Source of the DNA: an uncultured Pseudomonadota bacterium
GTDB taxonomy: Bacteria; Myxococcota_A; UBA796; SXON01
Assembly (NCBI GenBank): GCA_903844155.1
Contig: CAIMSU010000064.1
Location: 1-53,528 of the forward strand
DNA: 53,528 nt
Reading direction: 5' to 3'
The notes under the pieces are model-generated. The model was given only the letters and a program-made list of their open reading frames with translations, was not told the origin of the DNA and made no database searches. The position numbers were made by a program, and so were the translations under genes. Positions within the stretch are counted from its first letter, which is position 1, and the number at the start of each line of letters is the position of its first letter. Positions 17,124 through 25,288 of the stretch are shown in pieces.

Positions 17124-19178
17124 TCAGGTTCCGTCGCCGAGGATCAGATAGGCCGCGCCCTCCTCGTCGTACTCGCCCGACGCGCCGGGAGCGCCGATGA
17201 GGAGGTCCGCGTAGCCGTCGTCGTTGACGTCGCCAGCACCCGCGACGCTGCTGCCGGCCACATCCGCGCTGTGGGTGTCGCTCTCGCCGTAGAAGCAGCG
17301 GTGGGCGGACGCGAGGTCCTCGGACGCTGGGGCCGGGCTGCCGACGACAACGTAGGCCTTGCCCGCGTTGGACCCGTCGGCCGCCCTGTTCCCCACGAGC
17401 AGGTCGTCGAACCCGTCCCCGTCCACATCGCCCGCCCCGGCCACCGTGCACCCGGGCTGCAGGCACCCACTGCCGGTGTATTGCGCGGACGCCAGGCTCA
17501 ACCCGGACGACGTCGGCGTTGGACCGCCGAGGACGAGGAAGGCCTGTGGCCCCGGGCCGTCGTAGTAGGAGCCGGAACCGGAGATGACGAGGTCCGCATG
17601 ACCGTCCCCGTCCACGTCGCCCGCGCCCGCCACCGCTCCAGCGGTCTGGGCGACGCCCGTACCGTCGTAGACCGCATCGGCCGCGCTCAAGGCGGACGAG
17701 GCGGAGAGCACCCGGCCAAGCTCCAGATACGCGGCACCAGCGTTTCGGCTCCCATCGGTCCCGTTGGCGTAGGGAGCGCCGATCAGCACGTCATCGAGCC
17801 CATCGCCGTCGACATCGCCCACGCCCGCCACGCTCCGGGGCTGATTGTCGAGGTCGACTGCTCCCCACCAGCTCCGGCTCGCCAGCGTGAGCGACTCGCT
17901 TTGCGGCTCGCCCGATCCGGGCACGACATAGACCGCGCCAGTCCCTCCGGCCCTCGCTGCGACGATGGCGACGTCATCGAGCCCATCGCCATCGACGTCG
18001 CCCGCGCCGTCGACCGCGTACCCGGCCCAGTCGTCCGCCGTCTCGCCGGTCCAGGCCACGTGGTCACGAACGGACCCGGATTCCGGGCTGGCACTTCCCA
18101 GCACGAGCCAGCCGGCGCTTGACCCGTATGCGCCGATGATCACGTCGTCCAGCCCATCCCCATCGACGTCGCCCGCGGCAGAGACCGACAGCTCCGAGGT
18201 CCCGTATGCATCGGAGGCGCTGCCGTCGGCCCTGTACACCACCTCGTCTTCCAGGGCGGCGGACCTCGGCCTCGCCGACCCTAGCACGAGGTAGGCGTAG
18301 GAGGAATCCCCGGCCGTCGAGCACGCGTCGTCGGAGATGCAGGCTTCGGTGAGCACGTCGTCGTAGCCGTCCCCGTTGACGTCGCCCGCGGCCGACACGA
18401 CCGCCCCGGCGTAGTCGAACGTGTCGGGACCGGTGTACTCGATCTGGCCGGCGAGGGGGCAGTGACTGCCGTCGACGCCGTCGCAGTCCTGATCGATCCC
18501 GTCGGGGCAGTCGTCGGCAGCCGGGTGGATGGTGGGGTCGATGTCGTCGCAGTCCCCGTCGACGGGCGCGCCGGGCCCGCTGGCGCAGTCCAGGCTCGAT
18601 CCGGTGATGACGGTGTCGGTCCCGTAGTTGTCGCCGTCCTCGTCGACATAGCAGGCGTCGACGCCGTCGCAGTCCTGGTCGACGCCGTCGCCGGCCACTT
18701 CGGCGGCGCCAGGATGGATCGTCGGGTCGACGTCGTCACAATCGTCCCCGCCAAGCGCGACGGTGTCGTAGCCGTCGCCGTCGTGGTCCCAGTTGTTCTG
18801 CACCCACACCTCGACCACGTCGGAGTCGGTGTTTCCTGCCGCGTCAGTCGCGGTTGCGGTGAGCGAATGCGGCCCCTCGATGACCTGGCGCGTGTCCCAG
18901 GATGTCGACCACGGAGCCGCGAGATCGTCGGTCGACGCGACCCCGGCCGCCGCGCTGCCAGGGCCGTCAAGGCCGTCGACGGAGAAGCTGACGGTGACCA
19001 CGCCGACATCGTCGGTCGCGACCGCGCCGACTGGCACGACCCCGTACACCGTCGCCGCACCGGGAGTGGTCACTGTGACCGTCGGACGCCGATAGTCCAG
19101 CTCCAGGGCTGTGTCCCGCGATTCCGGAGCCGTCGGCCCCGCGCAGCCGGCGAGCAGCAGGAGCAGCGAGGTCGTCAT
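17124..19178 (-). CDS. FG-GAP repeat lipoprotein with MopE-like metal-binding repeats
   Basis: The 684-residue protein starts MTTSLLLLLAGC, a lipoprotein signal with the lipobox Cys at residue 12; the start at 19178 is chosen for this. Order of parts: an Ig-like domain (about 35-110), two Asp/Cys-rich repeats (DHDGDGYDT, DCDDVDPTIHPGA, DGVDQDCDGVDACYVDEDGD, about 115-200), then six to seven FG-GAP blades (AAGDVNGDGYDDVL and similar) to the C-terminus. FG-GAP blades fold as an integrin-like propeller, with Ca2+ bound at DxDxDG loops. It should sit on the cell surface or outer membrane. Such proteins are plentiful in Myxococcota. It interrupts the carrier-protein cluster between the carrier gene and the dehydrogenase and is flanked by hairpins, so it may not belong to the pathway. 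Confidence 0.85.
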   Translation of the reverse strand: MTTSLLLLLAGCAGPTAPESRDTALELDYRRPTVTVTTPGAATVYGVVPVGAVATDDVGVVTVSFSVDGLDGPGSAAAGVASTDDLAAPWSTSWDTRQVIEGPHSLTATATDAAGNTDSDVVEVWVQNNWDHDGDGYDTVALGGDDCDDVDPTIHPGAAEVAGDGVDQDCDGVDACYVDEDGDNYGTDTVITGSSLDCASGPGAPVDGDCDDIDPTIHPAADDCPDGIDQDCDGVDGSHCPLAGQIEYTGPDTFDYAGAVVSAAGDVNGDGYDDVLTEACISDDACSTAGDSSYAYLVLGSARPRSAALEDEVVYRADGSASDAYGTSELSVSAAGDVDGDGLDDVIIGAYGSSAGWLVLGSASPESGSVRDHVAWTGETADDWAGYAVDGAGDVDGDGLDDVAIVAARAGGTGAVYVVPGSGEPQSESLTLASRSWWGAVDLDNQPRSVAGVGDVDGDGLDDVLIGAPYANGTDGSRNAGAAYLELGRVLSASSALSAADAVYDGTGVAQTAGAVAGAGDVDGDGHADLVISGSGSYYDGPGPQAFLVLGGPTPTSSGLSLASAQYTGSGCLQPGCTVAGAGDVDGDGFDDLLVGNRAADGSNAGKAYVVVGSPAPASEDLASAHRCFYGESDTHSADVAGSSVAGAGDVNDDGYADLLIGAPGASGEYDEEGAAYLILGDGT

Positions 19179-19193
19179 GCAGCCATCGTACCA

Positions 19194-19211
19194 CCCGGCC
19201 GAAACGCCGGG
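19194..19211 (-). terminator. Small hairpin between carrier protein and lipoprotein genes
   Basis: CCCGGC (19194-19199) pairs with GCCGGG (19206-19211) over 6 bp around a six-base loop in the 43-bp gap. No T tract follows. It could be an attenuator or simply GC-rich chance. Confidence 0.3.
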
Positions 19212-19221
19212 AACCGTTCGA

Positions 19222-19470
19222 TCACCCCCCCTGCAATTCCTCCACCGCGTCCGCCATCGCCTGGATGCTCTGGAAGGTCTTCCGCCCGAGCATCCGGTCG
19301 GGAAACTCAACCTCAAACTGGTCTTCCAGGGCGACCATCAGGTGTACCGTCGTCATCGACGAGAGCCCGAGGGTGTAGAGGTCCGCGGTGGGGGTGAGCG
19401 CCGCGGCGTCGGCGGCGATGCGAGCGTGCTTGAGCACGATGTCGCGGATGAGCGCGATGCGGTCTGACAT
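19222..19470 (-). CDS. Acyl carrier protein-like small carrier protein
   Basis: This 82-residue four-helix carrier protein has the phosphopantetheine site at Ser38 in LYTLGLSSMTTVHLM. The usual Asp-Ser-Leu is Ser-Ser-Met here. The third-helix segment VALEDQFEVEFPDRML is standard for the family. The atypical DSL motif and the neighbours point to a dedicated carrier that takes an amino acid from the ligase at 14842-15807 instead of a fatty-acid ACP. It starts 9 bp after the double hydrolase stop. A 4'-phosphopantetheinyl transferase is not encoded in the window and must act from elsewhere. Confidence 0.9.
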   Translation of the reverse strand: MSDRIALIRDIVLKHARIAADAAALTPTADLYTLGLSSMTTVHLMVALEDQFEVEFPDRMLGRKTFQSIQAMADAVEELQGG

Positions 19471-19479
19471 CCGCGCAGT

Positions 19480-21261
19480 CTAACGTGCTCCCGGGTTCAT
19501 CCCGGTCACGAGCGAGACGACGTGCCCGTGCGCCCAGATCGGTCGGATCGTGTGGTCGACGCCGGGGAGGATCGTGAGCTTTGGCCGGGTCTTCAGCGTC
19601 GTGTGGGCCTGCAGGTAGGCGATGCTCGGGTCGCCGTCGGAGGAGACGAGGTGGAGGTGGGTGCCGCGGCCGGTCACGGTCCGGATCAGCTCGGCGACGT
19701 CGTCGGGCGGGGGATGGCCACGCAGTCGGGCGAGAGTGGCGGACCCGCGGACGCGGCCCTTCAGGGCAAGGGAGCGCGCGAGCTCGACGGCGTCGATCCG
19801 TCCCGTGAGCAGCCGTCGCCACCGCCTTCCGTCAAAAAGGGAGCGTCCGACCTCGCTCGTCATGTCCGACGCGCGGGCTTCGTCGTTCCACACGAAGGCG
19901 AGGCCGTTGAACAAGAGGGCGCTGCGGACGGCGCGGCGCGAAGCCACCTGCATGCCGAGGAACGCGCCGGAGCACAGGCCGACAACGTCGACGTTGCCAG
20001 CGTTCTGGGCGTGGACCCAGTCCCAGGCGAGCAGCGCATCGCCGATGGAGGCCTCGCTGTACATGCCGTCGAGATCGCGGTGGGCGACGTCGGAGCCGTC
20101 GCTGTCGCCAACGTCGCGCACATCGAACCGGAGCGACGGCGAACCCTGTGCAGCGAGGGCGCGTGCAGCGGTCGTCCAGAGGCGGTTGGGCCCGGAACGC
20201 CGCATGCCGCCCGCGTTGTAGAAGGTCGTCCAGGCGGCGCCGGGTCGAGCCCCGCCCGCCGGCTCGCACACGATGCCCGACAGCTCCCCGACCTCGCCCC
20301 GCGCCACCCACGGGTGCTCGGTGACGCCGTTGGGGAGGGCGAGGCGGAGCTCAGCCGTAGGTCCCGGGTGAATCCGCGGATGCTCGCCCGGGACCCGGCC
20401 CGCAGCGAACCAGTCGAGGATGGCGCCACGGACGGCATCGTTGAGCGCGGCCTTGTAGGGGCGTTCGAGGAGGTCGCCGAGGCCCGCAGCGGGGCCGACC
20501 GTCACCCGTGCGCCGGCGGTGCCGAGGGCGTCCAACAGCGCGGGAGCGGGGACCGCGTCGTCGCGCTCGATGAGGAGGACGCGCTCCAGGCCGGACCGCG
20601 CCGAGGCGAGTGACGTCCCATCCAGCGCCTCCAACGCCGCGATCGTCGGCGCGCGGTACACGAAACCGGCCGCCTCGACCGTCCCCGGCTCGGGCCCGGG
20701 GCCCGCATAGGGCTTCCCGGCCACCGGCGCCGACATGCGCTCGAACACGCGCTCCTCGCGCAAGAACGCCCTCCCGTTGGTGGGCATGGCCCAGAGCACG
20801 AGCTGGTCGAACCCCGGGGCCGCGAGCGCGAGGAGTGCTCCCACCCGTACGCCAACCCCGGCCACCCGCGTGTGCCCACGCGCTCGCAAGGCGCCACATG
20901 CCGCCTGGATCGCCGCGAACCAGCGTTCGCCCAGATCCGGCGAGGCGTCGTCGCCGACGCTGTCGCCAAGGCCCGGCCATTCAAGCTGCAGCACCACGAA
21001 CCCTTCGGCGGCAAGCGCATCCGCGAGCACGCGCAACGGGCGGTGCGCGCACGTGTCCTCGTAGCCCATGGGCGGCAGCAGGACGACCGCGGTGTCCGCA
21101 CACACCCCGTCGCCCGGCCGGTGCTCGACCGTGAACGCCCCGGCCACGTAGTACCGGAGGCGCTCGACCGGGCGGCGGGGCTGGGGTGCGGCGGGCGGCA
21201 TGCCGGGCGTCGTATCCGGAACGCGTCGCCGGGGCGCCAGCGCCGGCGAAACCCGTGACAA
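19480..21261 (-). CDS. Tandem alpha/beta-hydrolase protein with Cys nucleophile in domain 2
   Basis: The protein (593 residues from TTG at 21261, 573 from ATG at 21201) holds two alpha/beta-hydrolase folds. In domain 1 (about 35-275) the nucleophile elbow reads GVGVRVGALL, with Arg where Ser should be, so it is probably inactive. Domain 2 (about 310-590) has the elbow VGLCSGAFLG with Cys as nucleophile, as in dienelactone hydrolases and PHA synthases. Plausible partners are the Asp in HLVSSDGDPS and the His in PGVDHTI. Acting next to a carrier protein, it could release or transfer the carrier-bound product as a thioesterase or acyltransferase. It follows the PbgA-like gene directly (its stop at 21262, start at 21261) and lies 9 bp before the carrier gene. 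Confidence 0.82.
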   Translation of the reverse strand: MSRVSPALAPRRRVPDTTPGMPPAAPQPRRPVERLRYYVAGAFTVEHRPGDGVCADTAVVLLPPMGYEDTCAHRPLRVLADALAAEGFVVLQLEWPGLGDSVGDDASPDLGERWFAAIQAACGALRARGHTRVAGVGVRVGALLALAAPGFDQLVLWAMPTNGRAFLREERVFERMSAPVAGKPYAGPGPEPGTVEAAGFVYRAPTIAALEALDGTSLASARSGLERVLLIERDDAVPAPALLDALGTAGARVTVGPAAGLGDLLERPYKAALNDAVRGAILDWFAAGRVPGEHPRIHPGPTAELRLALPNGVTEHPWVARGEVGELSGIVCEPAGGARPGAAWTTFYNAGGMRRSGPNRLWTTAARALAAQGSPSLRFDVRDVGDSDGSDVAHRDLDGMYSEASIGDALLAWDWVHAQNAGNVDVVGLCSGAFLGMQVASRRAVRSALLFNGLAFVWNDEARASDMTSEVGRSLFDGRRWRRLLTGRIDAVELARSLALKGRVRGSATLARLRGHPPPDDVAELIRTVTGRGTHLHLVSSDGDPSIAYLQAHTTLKTRPKLTILPGVDHTIRPIWAHGHVVSLVTGMNPGAR

Positions 21262-23151
21262 TCACTGATAGAACGCCTCCATCTCCGCCACGCCCGCGGC
21301 AAACCCCTCGCGGTCGTCGATGCCGGTCTTCGGGCTCAGGTCGCGGTCGGTGATGTGCACGGACCCCGCCATCGACGACACGATCTCGGATCGGGTGACG
21401 ATGCCGTAGCCAACGTAACCGGCGACGACCCGGTCTTTTCGGACGGCGTCGTCGAAGAGATCGAGGCCGCTGGTGTAGTCGCGGAGCGGGTTCTCGCAGC
21501 CGAGCGCGTCACGCAGCAGCGTCCCGGCAACGTCGAGATGCGTGGTGACGTGGTCCACGGTGCCGGCCGCTTTGCCGGGCCAGTGCACGACGAGCGGAAC
21601 GTGGGTTTGCACCTCGCCAAAGTCCAGACCATGCCCCCAGTCATCGGCGCGGCGCTCGTTGAAGGACTCGCCGTGGTCGCCGGTCAGGACCACGATGGTG
21701 TCGTCCAGGCGCCCCGACGACGCAAGATCGGCGAGCAGGCGTCCGATCTGCTCGTCCACAAAGCCGGCGGCGTTGAGGTACTGGTTTTTGTACGGTGTCG
21801 GGTCGGTGTCGGCGGAGAAGGCGGTGATCTCGGCGGGCGCGGTCGGCAGGAAGCGGGGGACGTAGGCCGACGGGAAGGAATAGCGGTGATGGGTGGAGTC
21901 GAAGAAGACAAGGCCGAAGGCGGGGGTAGCGGCGTCCGCGGCGAGGAAGTCGCGGAGGTGGTCGACGTTGGCGACGTCGCTGTCGTTCGGTCGGCCGTCG
22001 TTCTCGGCGAGGTCGACGCGGTCGCGGGCGAGCGCGCCGAAGAAGTACCGGTCGAACCGTAGACGTTGCAGGGTGTCGCGGCTGGAGAAGGCGCCGAAGC
22101 GGTAGCCGAGGTGGTCGAGGGCCTGGACGAGGGCGGGACCGCCGGCGCCGTCGGCGTTCGCGATGCTGTCCCAGTAGGTGGCGTCGATGCCGTAAAGCAG
22201 GCCGCCGAGGCCCGGTTGCGTCGAGTTCCCGCTGCTGTAGTGCTCCGTGAAGTTCAGGTTCTCGGCGGCGAAGGCGGTTGTCGCCGGCATGACGTCGGCG
22301 CGCATCGCATCGGCGCGCAGGCTCTCGACGACGATGAGCAGGATGTCCGGTCGGGTGGTGCCGTCCGGAAGCGGCGCGCCCGGACAACGCAAGGGTGAAC
22401 GCGGGTAGTGCAGGCCGGCGCTGGTCGGAAGCGTCAGTTCGGGGACGACGGCGTCGTCAGCCGGCGCCCACCCGTGCGCGCGCAGGAAGGTGTTGGCGGT
22501 CAAGCCGTGGAAGCCGGGCAGGAGCTCGTCCTCGCCGGTCAGGTCCCGTCGGCCAACCGCGGACGCCCACGCGTGCAAGCCGTTTGTGACGAGGACGACA
22601 CCGAGGAGGGCGATGGCGACGGCCCAACCGGCGCGTCGAAGCCGCTGCCGTCGCTCGATCCTTTCCGCGAGCCGCAGGAGTCCGACCTCCGCGCCCGCCA
22701 GTGCGATGAGGCACGCAGCGATCGTCGCGCAGGAGCGCGCCGAAAGGTCAAAAAAGCCCTCGCCACCTCCATTTCCGAGCATCACCAGGAAGAAGGGGTC
22801 GATGTGGAAGTGGTAGATCGCGTAGACGATGGTGTCTGCGACGAGGAGGGTGAGACCTGCGGGAAGCAGGACGACCGCGGCTTGGATCCAGGATCGACGC
22901 GGAACAATCAGGAGAAGGGCAAGGATCGGCAGCCCCGCGACGGCGGCGAGCACGGTCCACTCGGTCGTCGCCGAGAGGGCGAGGAACGCGGCGTCGAGGG
23001 CGTTCGGGGGCTTGGCGGTGCCCCAGTACCGGGTCGAGATCGCGAGCGCCAACAGCACGTTCAACGCCAGCATCCAGAGCCAGGTCCGCACGAGCACGGC
23101 CCGCGTTGGTGCACCGAGCGGGCGCGGAGCGGGGGTTTTGAGCGGCGACAC
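21262..23151 (-). CDS. PbgA/YejM-like membrane-anchored sulfatase-fold protein
   Basis: The 629-residue protein has five hydrophobic helices in the first ~215 residues, then a large periplasmic domain of the alkaline phosphatase/sulfatase fold, the layout of PbgA (YejM, DUF3413) and LTA-synthase-like proteins. The active-site region starts DILLIVVESLRADAM. The Thr position in SSGNSTQPGLGGLLYGI resembles the nucleophile loop of LTA synthases. Metal-type residues occur in FDSTHH, LTGDHGESF and DDWGHG. Enterobacterial YejM regulates LPS synthesis and has lost catalysis. Here the His/Asp set looks more complete, so phosphoglycerol or phosphoethanolamine transfer is possible. It starts 9 bp after the small sigma-partner gene. 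Confidence 0.85.
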   Translation of the reverse strand: MSPLKTPAPRPLGAPTRAVLVRTWLWMLALNVLLALAISTRYWGTAKPPNALDAAFLALSATTEWTVLAAVAGLPILALLLIVPRRSWIQAAVVLLPAGLTLLVADTIVYAIYHFHIDPFFLVMLGNGGGEGFFDLSARSCATIAACLIALAGAEVGLLRLAERIERRQRLRRAGWAVAIALLGVVLVTNGLHAWASAVGRRDLTGEDELLPGFHGLTANTFLRAHGWAPADDAVVPELTLPTSAGLHYPRSPLRCPGAPLPDGTTRPDILLIVVESLRADAMRADVMPATTAFAAENLNFTEHYSSGNSTQPGLGGLLYGIDATYWDSIANADGAGGPALVQALDHLGYRFGAFSSRDTLQRLRFDRYFFGALARDRVDLAENDGRPNDSDVANVDHLRDFLAADAATPAFGLVFFDSTHHRYSFPSAYVPRFLPTAPAEITAFSADTDPTPYKNQYLNAAGFVDEQIGRLLADLASSGRLDDTIVVLTGDHGESFNERRADDWGHGLDFGEVQTHVPLVVHWPGKAAGTVDHVTTHLDVAGTLLRDALGCENPLRDYTSGLDLFDDAVRKDRVVAGYVGYGIVTRSEIVSSMAGSVHITDRDLSPKTGIDDREGFAAGVAEMEAFYQ

Positions 23152-23160
23152 GCCCGGAGC

Positions 23161-23361
23161 TTACCTCCCCACGACCATCAACAGGGTCCACGCCACTGCG
23201 GCCAGCGCGAAGCCCCCGTGGAGCGCGCCGTCGAGCAGCGCGATGCGCCGTCGGTCCACCTCAACCGCGATCCGGGGCCGGATGCGCCGGCTGGCGGCGT
23301 CGGAGAGCGGAATCGGAGAAAACGCCCCGCGGATCGCCGCGTCCTGCTCGTCGTCCGTCAT
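23161..23361 (-). CDS. Small one-helix membrane protein, possible anti-sigma partner
   Basis: The 66-residue protein has an acidic and basic cytoplasmic part (MTDDEQDAAIRGAFSPI, then RRIRPRIAVEVDRRR) and a single hydrophobic helix at about residues 44-64 (GALHGGFALAAVAWTLLMVV). Its ATG overlaps the stop of the sigma-factor gene (ATGA, 23358-23361). A short membrane protein coupled to an ECF sigma factor is often its negative regulator, and that is my best guess. It has no zinc-binding HxxxCxxC motif. Confidence 0.65.
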   Translation of the reverse strand: MTDDEQDAAIRGAFSPIPLSDAASRRIRPRIAVEVDRRRIALLDGALHGGFALAAVAWTLLMVVGR

Positions 23362-23948
23362 GCCAGCACCTCTTTCAGGTTCTTTCGCGCCCGCGCCAGC
23401 CGCTGACGAGCGGCTTCGGGGGCAATACCAAGGATCTCAGCAGCTTCCTGGGGTTCCAGCCCCTCCATCGCCACCAGCAGCAGCACCTCGCGCTGGGGCT
23501 CGGGCAGCGCGGCCATCGCGGCGTGGATCCGGCGTTCCATCTCGGTCCCGGCGTTCGCTTCGGCCGGGCTCGGCGTCCGCGCCATGAACGCGCCCTCCGC
23601 CAGCTCCAGCACGCGGGTGCCGTCCAGCCAGCTCCAGCGCCGGTGCGAGATCCACAGGTTGCGGGTCACGCTGTAGAGCCAGGCGCCCACGCGCGTGTCG
23701 TCGCGCAACGTCGGCGCGTGCTTGGCGAGGCGCAGGAACGCCTCCTGGACGAGCTCCTCGGCGACCGAGCGCGAGGCGCCCATTCGGACCAGCCAGCCGT
23801 TCAGCCGGGGCGAGAGGACAAGGAAGGCGTCGTCAAAAGCACGAGGATCGAGGCGACGAAGGCCGTCAAGAGAGAGGGCGTCCTCGGCGACGAGGAGGGG
23901 CGAGCGGCTCAACGGAGCGGACGCGGGTGGGGGGCGAGAATCATTCAC
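23358..23948 (-). CDS. ECF-type RNA polymerase sigma factor
   Basis: The 196-residue protein contains sigma region 2 (FDDAFLVLSPRLNGWLVRMG, AEELVQEAFLRLAKHAP, then VGAWLYSVTRNLWISHRR, about residues 35-105). Region 4 follows (ALPEPQREVLLLVAMEGL, then EAAEILGIAPEAARQRLARA, about 140-190). I put the start at the GTG at 23948; the frame runs further up but overlaps the next gene's end. It leads a co-directional series with the small membrane protein, the PbgA-like enzyme and the carrier-protein genes, and may switch them on in response to an envelope signal. The upstream gap contains GGAAAAACTT about 10 bp before GTCACGC on the minus strand, a weak ECF-like promoter that would allow autoregulation. 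Confidence 0.88.
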   Translation of the reverse strand: MNDSRPPPASAPLSRSPLLVAEDALSLDGLRRLDPRAFDDAFLVLSPRLNGWLVRMGASRSVAEELVQEAFLRLAKHAPTLRDDTRVGAWLYSVTRNLWISHRRWSWLDGTRVLELAEGAFMARTPSPAEANAGTEMERRIHAAMAALPEPQREVLLLVAMEGLEPQEAAEILGIAPEAARQRLARARKNLKEVLA

Positions 23949-24033
23949 TGGGAGGGTACAACGTGCGAGAGGGCGGGGCGTGACGGGGCCGGTGAAGTTT
24001 TTCCGACGCCGCCCCCTCACAACGCGCGGGCGC

Positions 24034-25116
24034 TCAATTCCCCTGCGACTTCGTCTTGGCGATGGCCGTGTTGTCGAACCAGGCGTCGGCAGGGGCGGGC
24101 GCGGCCGCAGCGGGCGCCGGGGCGCTGGGCTTGGCCCGAGCGGGCGTGCGCGACGACGCGCGGCCGGATTCCATGCTGGCCTTGACGTCCGCGGGGGCGG
24201 CTTCGGCGTAGGCGGGCTCGTCCATCTCGACGTTCGTGCCGAGCTGGGCGTCGGGCCCGATCTGCAAGCCGGCGGCGTCGTCGGCGTCCTTGCGGGAGCC
24301 GCCCATGCCGTCGCGCTCACCGGAGTAGACGGGTGCCGCGAGCGCGATGGGCGGGGCGACGGGCTGCCAGCTCTCGACCTTCAAGCTGACGAACTGGGCG
24401 AGGGGGACGGAGACCTCGCTCGGGCCCATCGGCAGGGCGACGGTGACCTTGTCGTCCGCGAGCTTGCCGAGGAGCACGGTGCCGGTCTGGAGCTGCACGC
24501 GCCAGGGGCCCTCGGGGTCGCCGACGGGGGCGACGGACTGGCACTCGGAGAGCAGCGGCTGGAAGGTGCCGAGGTCATTCACGATGACGAGGTGGGTCTT
24601 GGACGGGTCGACGAGAAAATCGTCGCCAAAGCGAGTCCGCATGCGGTAGATCGGGCCGCCGGGCCAGCGCGCGGCGCCCTGGAGCTGGAAGCGCGAGAGG
24701 TCGTTCATTGGGAGGTCGACGGGCACGTCGTTGCCGCCGACGCGGATGCTCATGGCGAGCTTGGGCTCGGCCCAGGTGCCGCGGAGCTCGCTGCCGTTCT
24801 TGAGCCAGACGTCCACGCGCCCATCGGCCTCGCCGAGCTTGCCGCCGGTGGAGGGCACGACCTCGCCGACGTCTGCGAGGGGGACGTCCAGGTCGCCGGA
24901 GCCGGACTTGAGCTGCAGCGTCTTGGTGGAGATGGCGCCCATGAGCACCTGGCCGTCGCCGAGGGTGGCGCGGACGGGGGTCTCGGGGACCTTCTTGTGG
25001 CCGGCGGCGTAGGACGGCGACGCCACGGGCATCAGGGCGAGGGCGGAGAGCGCGGTCAGAGTCGAGAGACGGGCGGGACGGGAGAGTACGGAGAAAGTCG
25101 GGATTCGGGAGATCAC
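24034..25116 (-). CDS. Secreted protein of unknown function with beta-rich repeats
   Basis: The 360-residue protein starts at GTG 25116, with AGAGG seven bases upstream, and has a signal peptide (RPARLSTLTALSALALMPVASPSYA) cut near residue 35. The mature part is beta-rich. Segments such as LGDGQVLMGAISTKTLQLKS and LQTGTVLLGKLADDKVTVAL look like two copies of a similar strand pattern (x-G-x-x-L-x-G-x-hydrophobic), often ending in a short 'VPLA' loop. The last ~70 residues are Ala/Pro-rich and probably disordered. I do not recognise the family. It is divergent from the propeller-lipoprotein operon, so the two may be co-regulated at the envelope. Confidence 0.7.
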   Translation of the reverse strand: MISRIPTFSVLSRPARLSTLTALSALALMPVASPSYAAGHKKVPETPVRATLGDGQVLMGAISTKTLQLKSGSGDLDVPLADVGEVVPSTGGKLGEADGRVDVWLKNGSELRGTWAEPKLAMSIRVGGNDVPVDLPMNDLSRFQLQGAARWPGGPIYRMRTRFGDDFLVDPSKTHLVIVNDLGTFQPLLSECQSVAPVGDPEGPWRVQLQTGTVLLGKLADDKVTVALPMGPSEVSVPLAQFVSLKVESWQPVAPPIALAAPVYSGERDGMGGSRKDADDAAGLQIGPDAQLGTNVEMDEPAYAEAAPADVKASMESGRASSRTPARAKPSAPAPAAAAPAPADAWFDNTAIAKTKSQGN

Positions 25117-25288
25117 GTTGGCCTCTGGGGTTCGCGCAGACAACGCCGGCCGGTGGGCTCGGCTTACAGGTCGCTCGCGGATGGCGCGACATGGGCGTCA
25201 CGCCGTCAACGCTGCGCGCCGCCGGCACCGTGCGCGCGTCCCGCGAAAACCCGCCCTCCGTCGTCTTTCCGTCGCGTTCTGTCACGGC

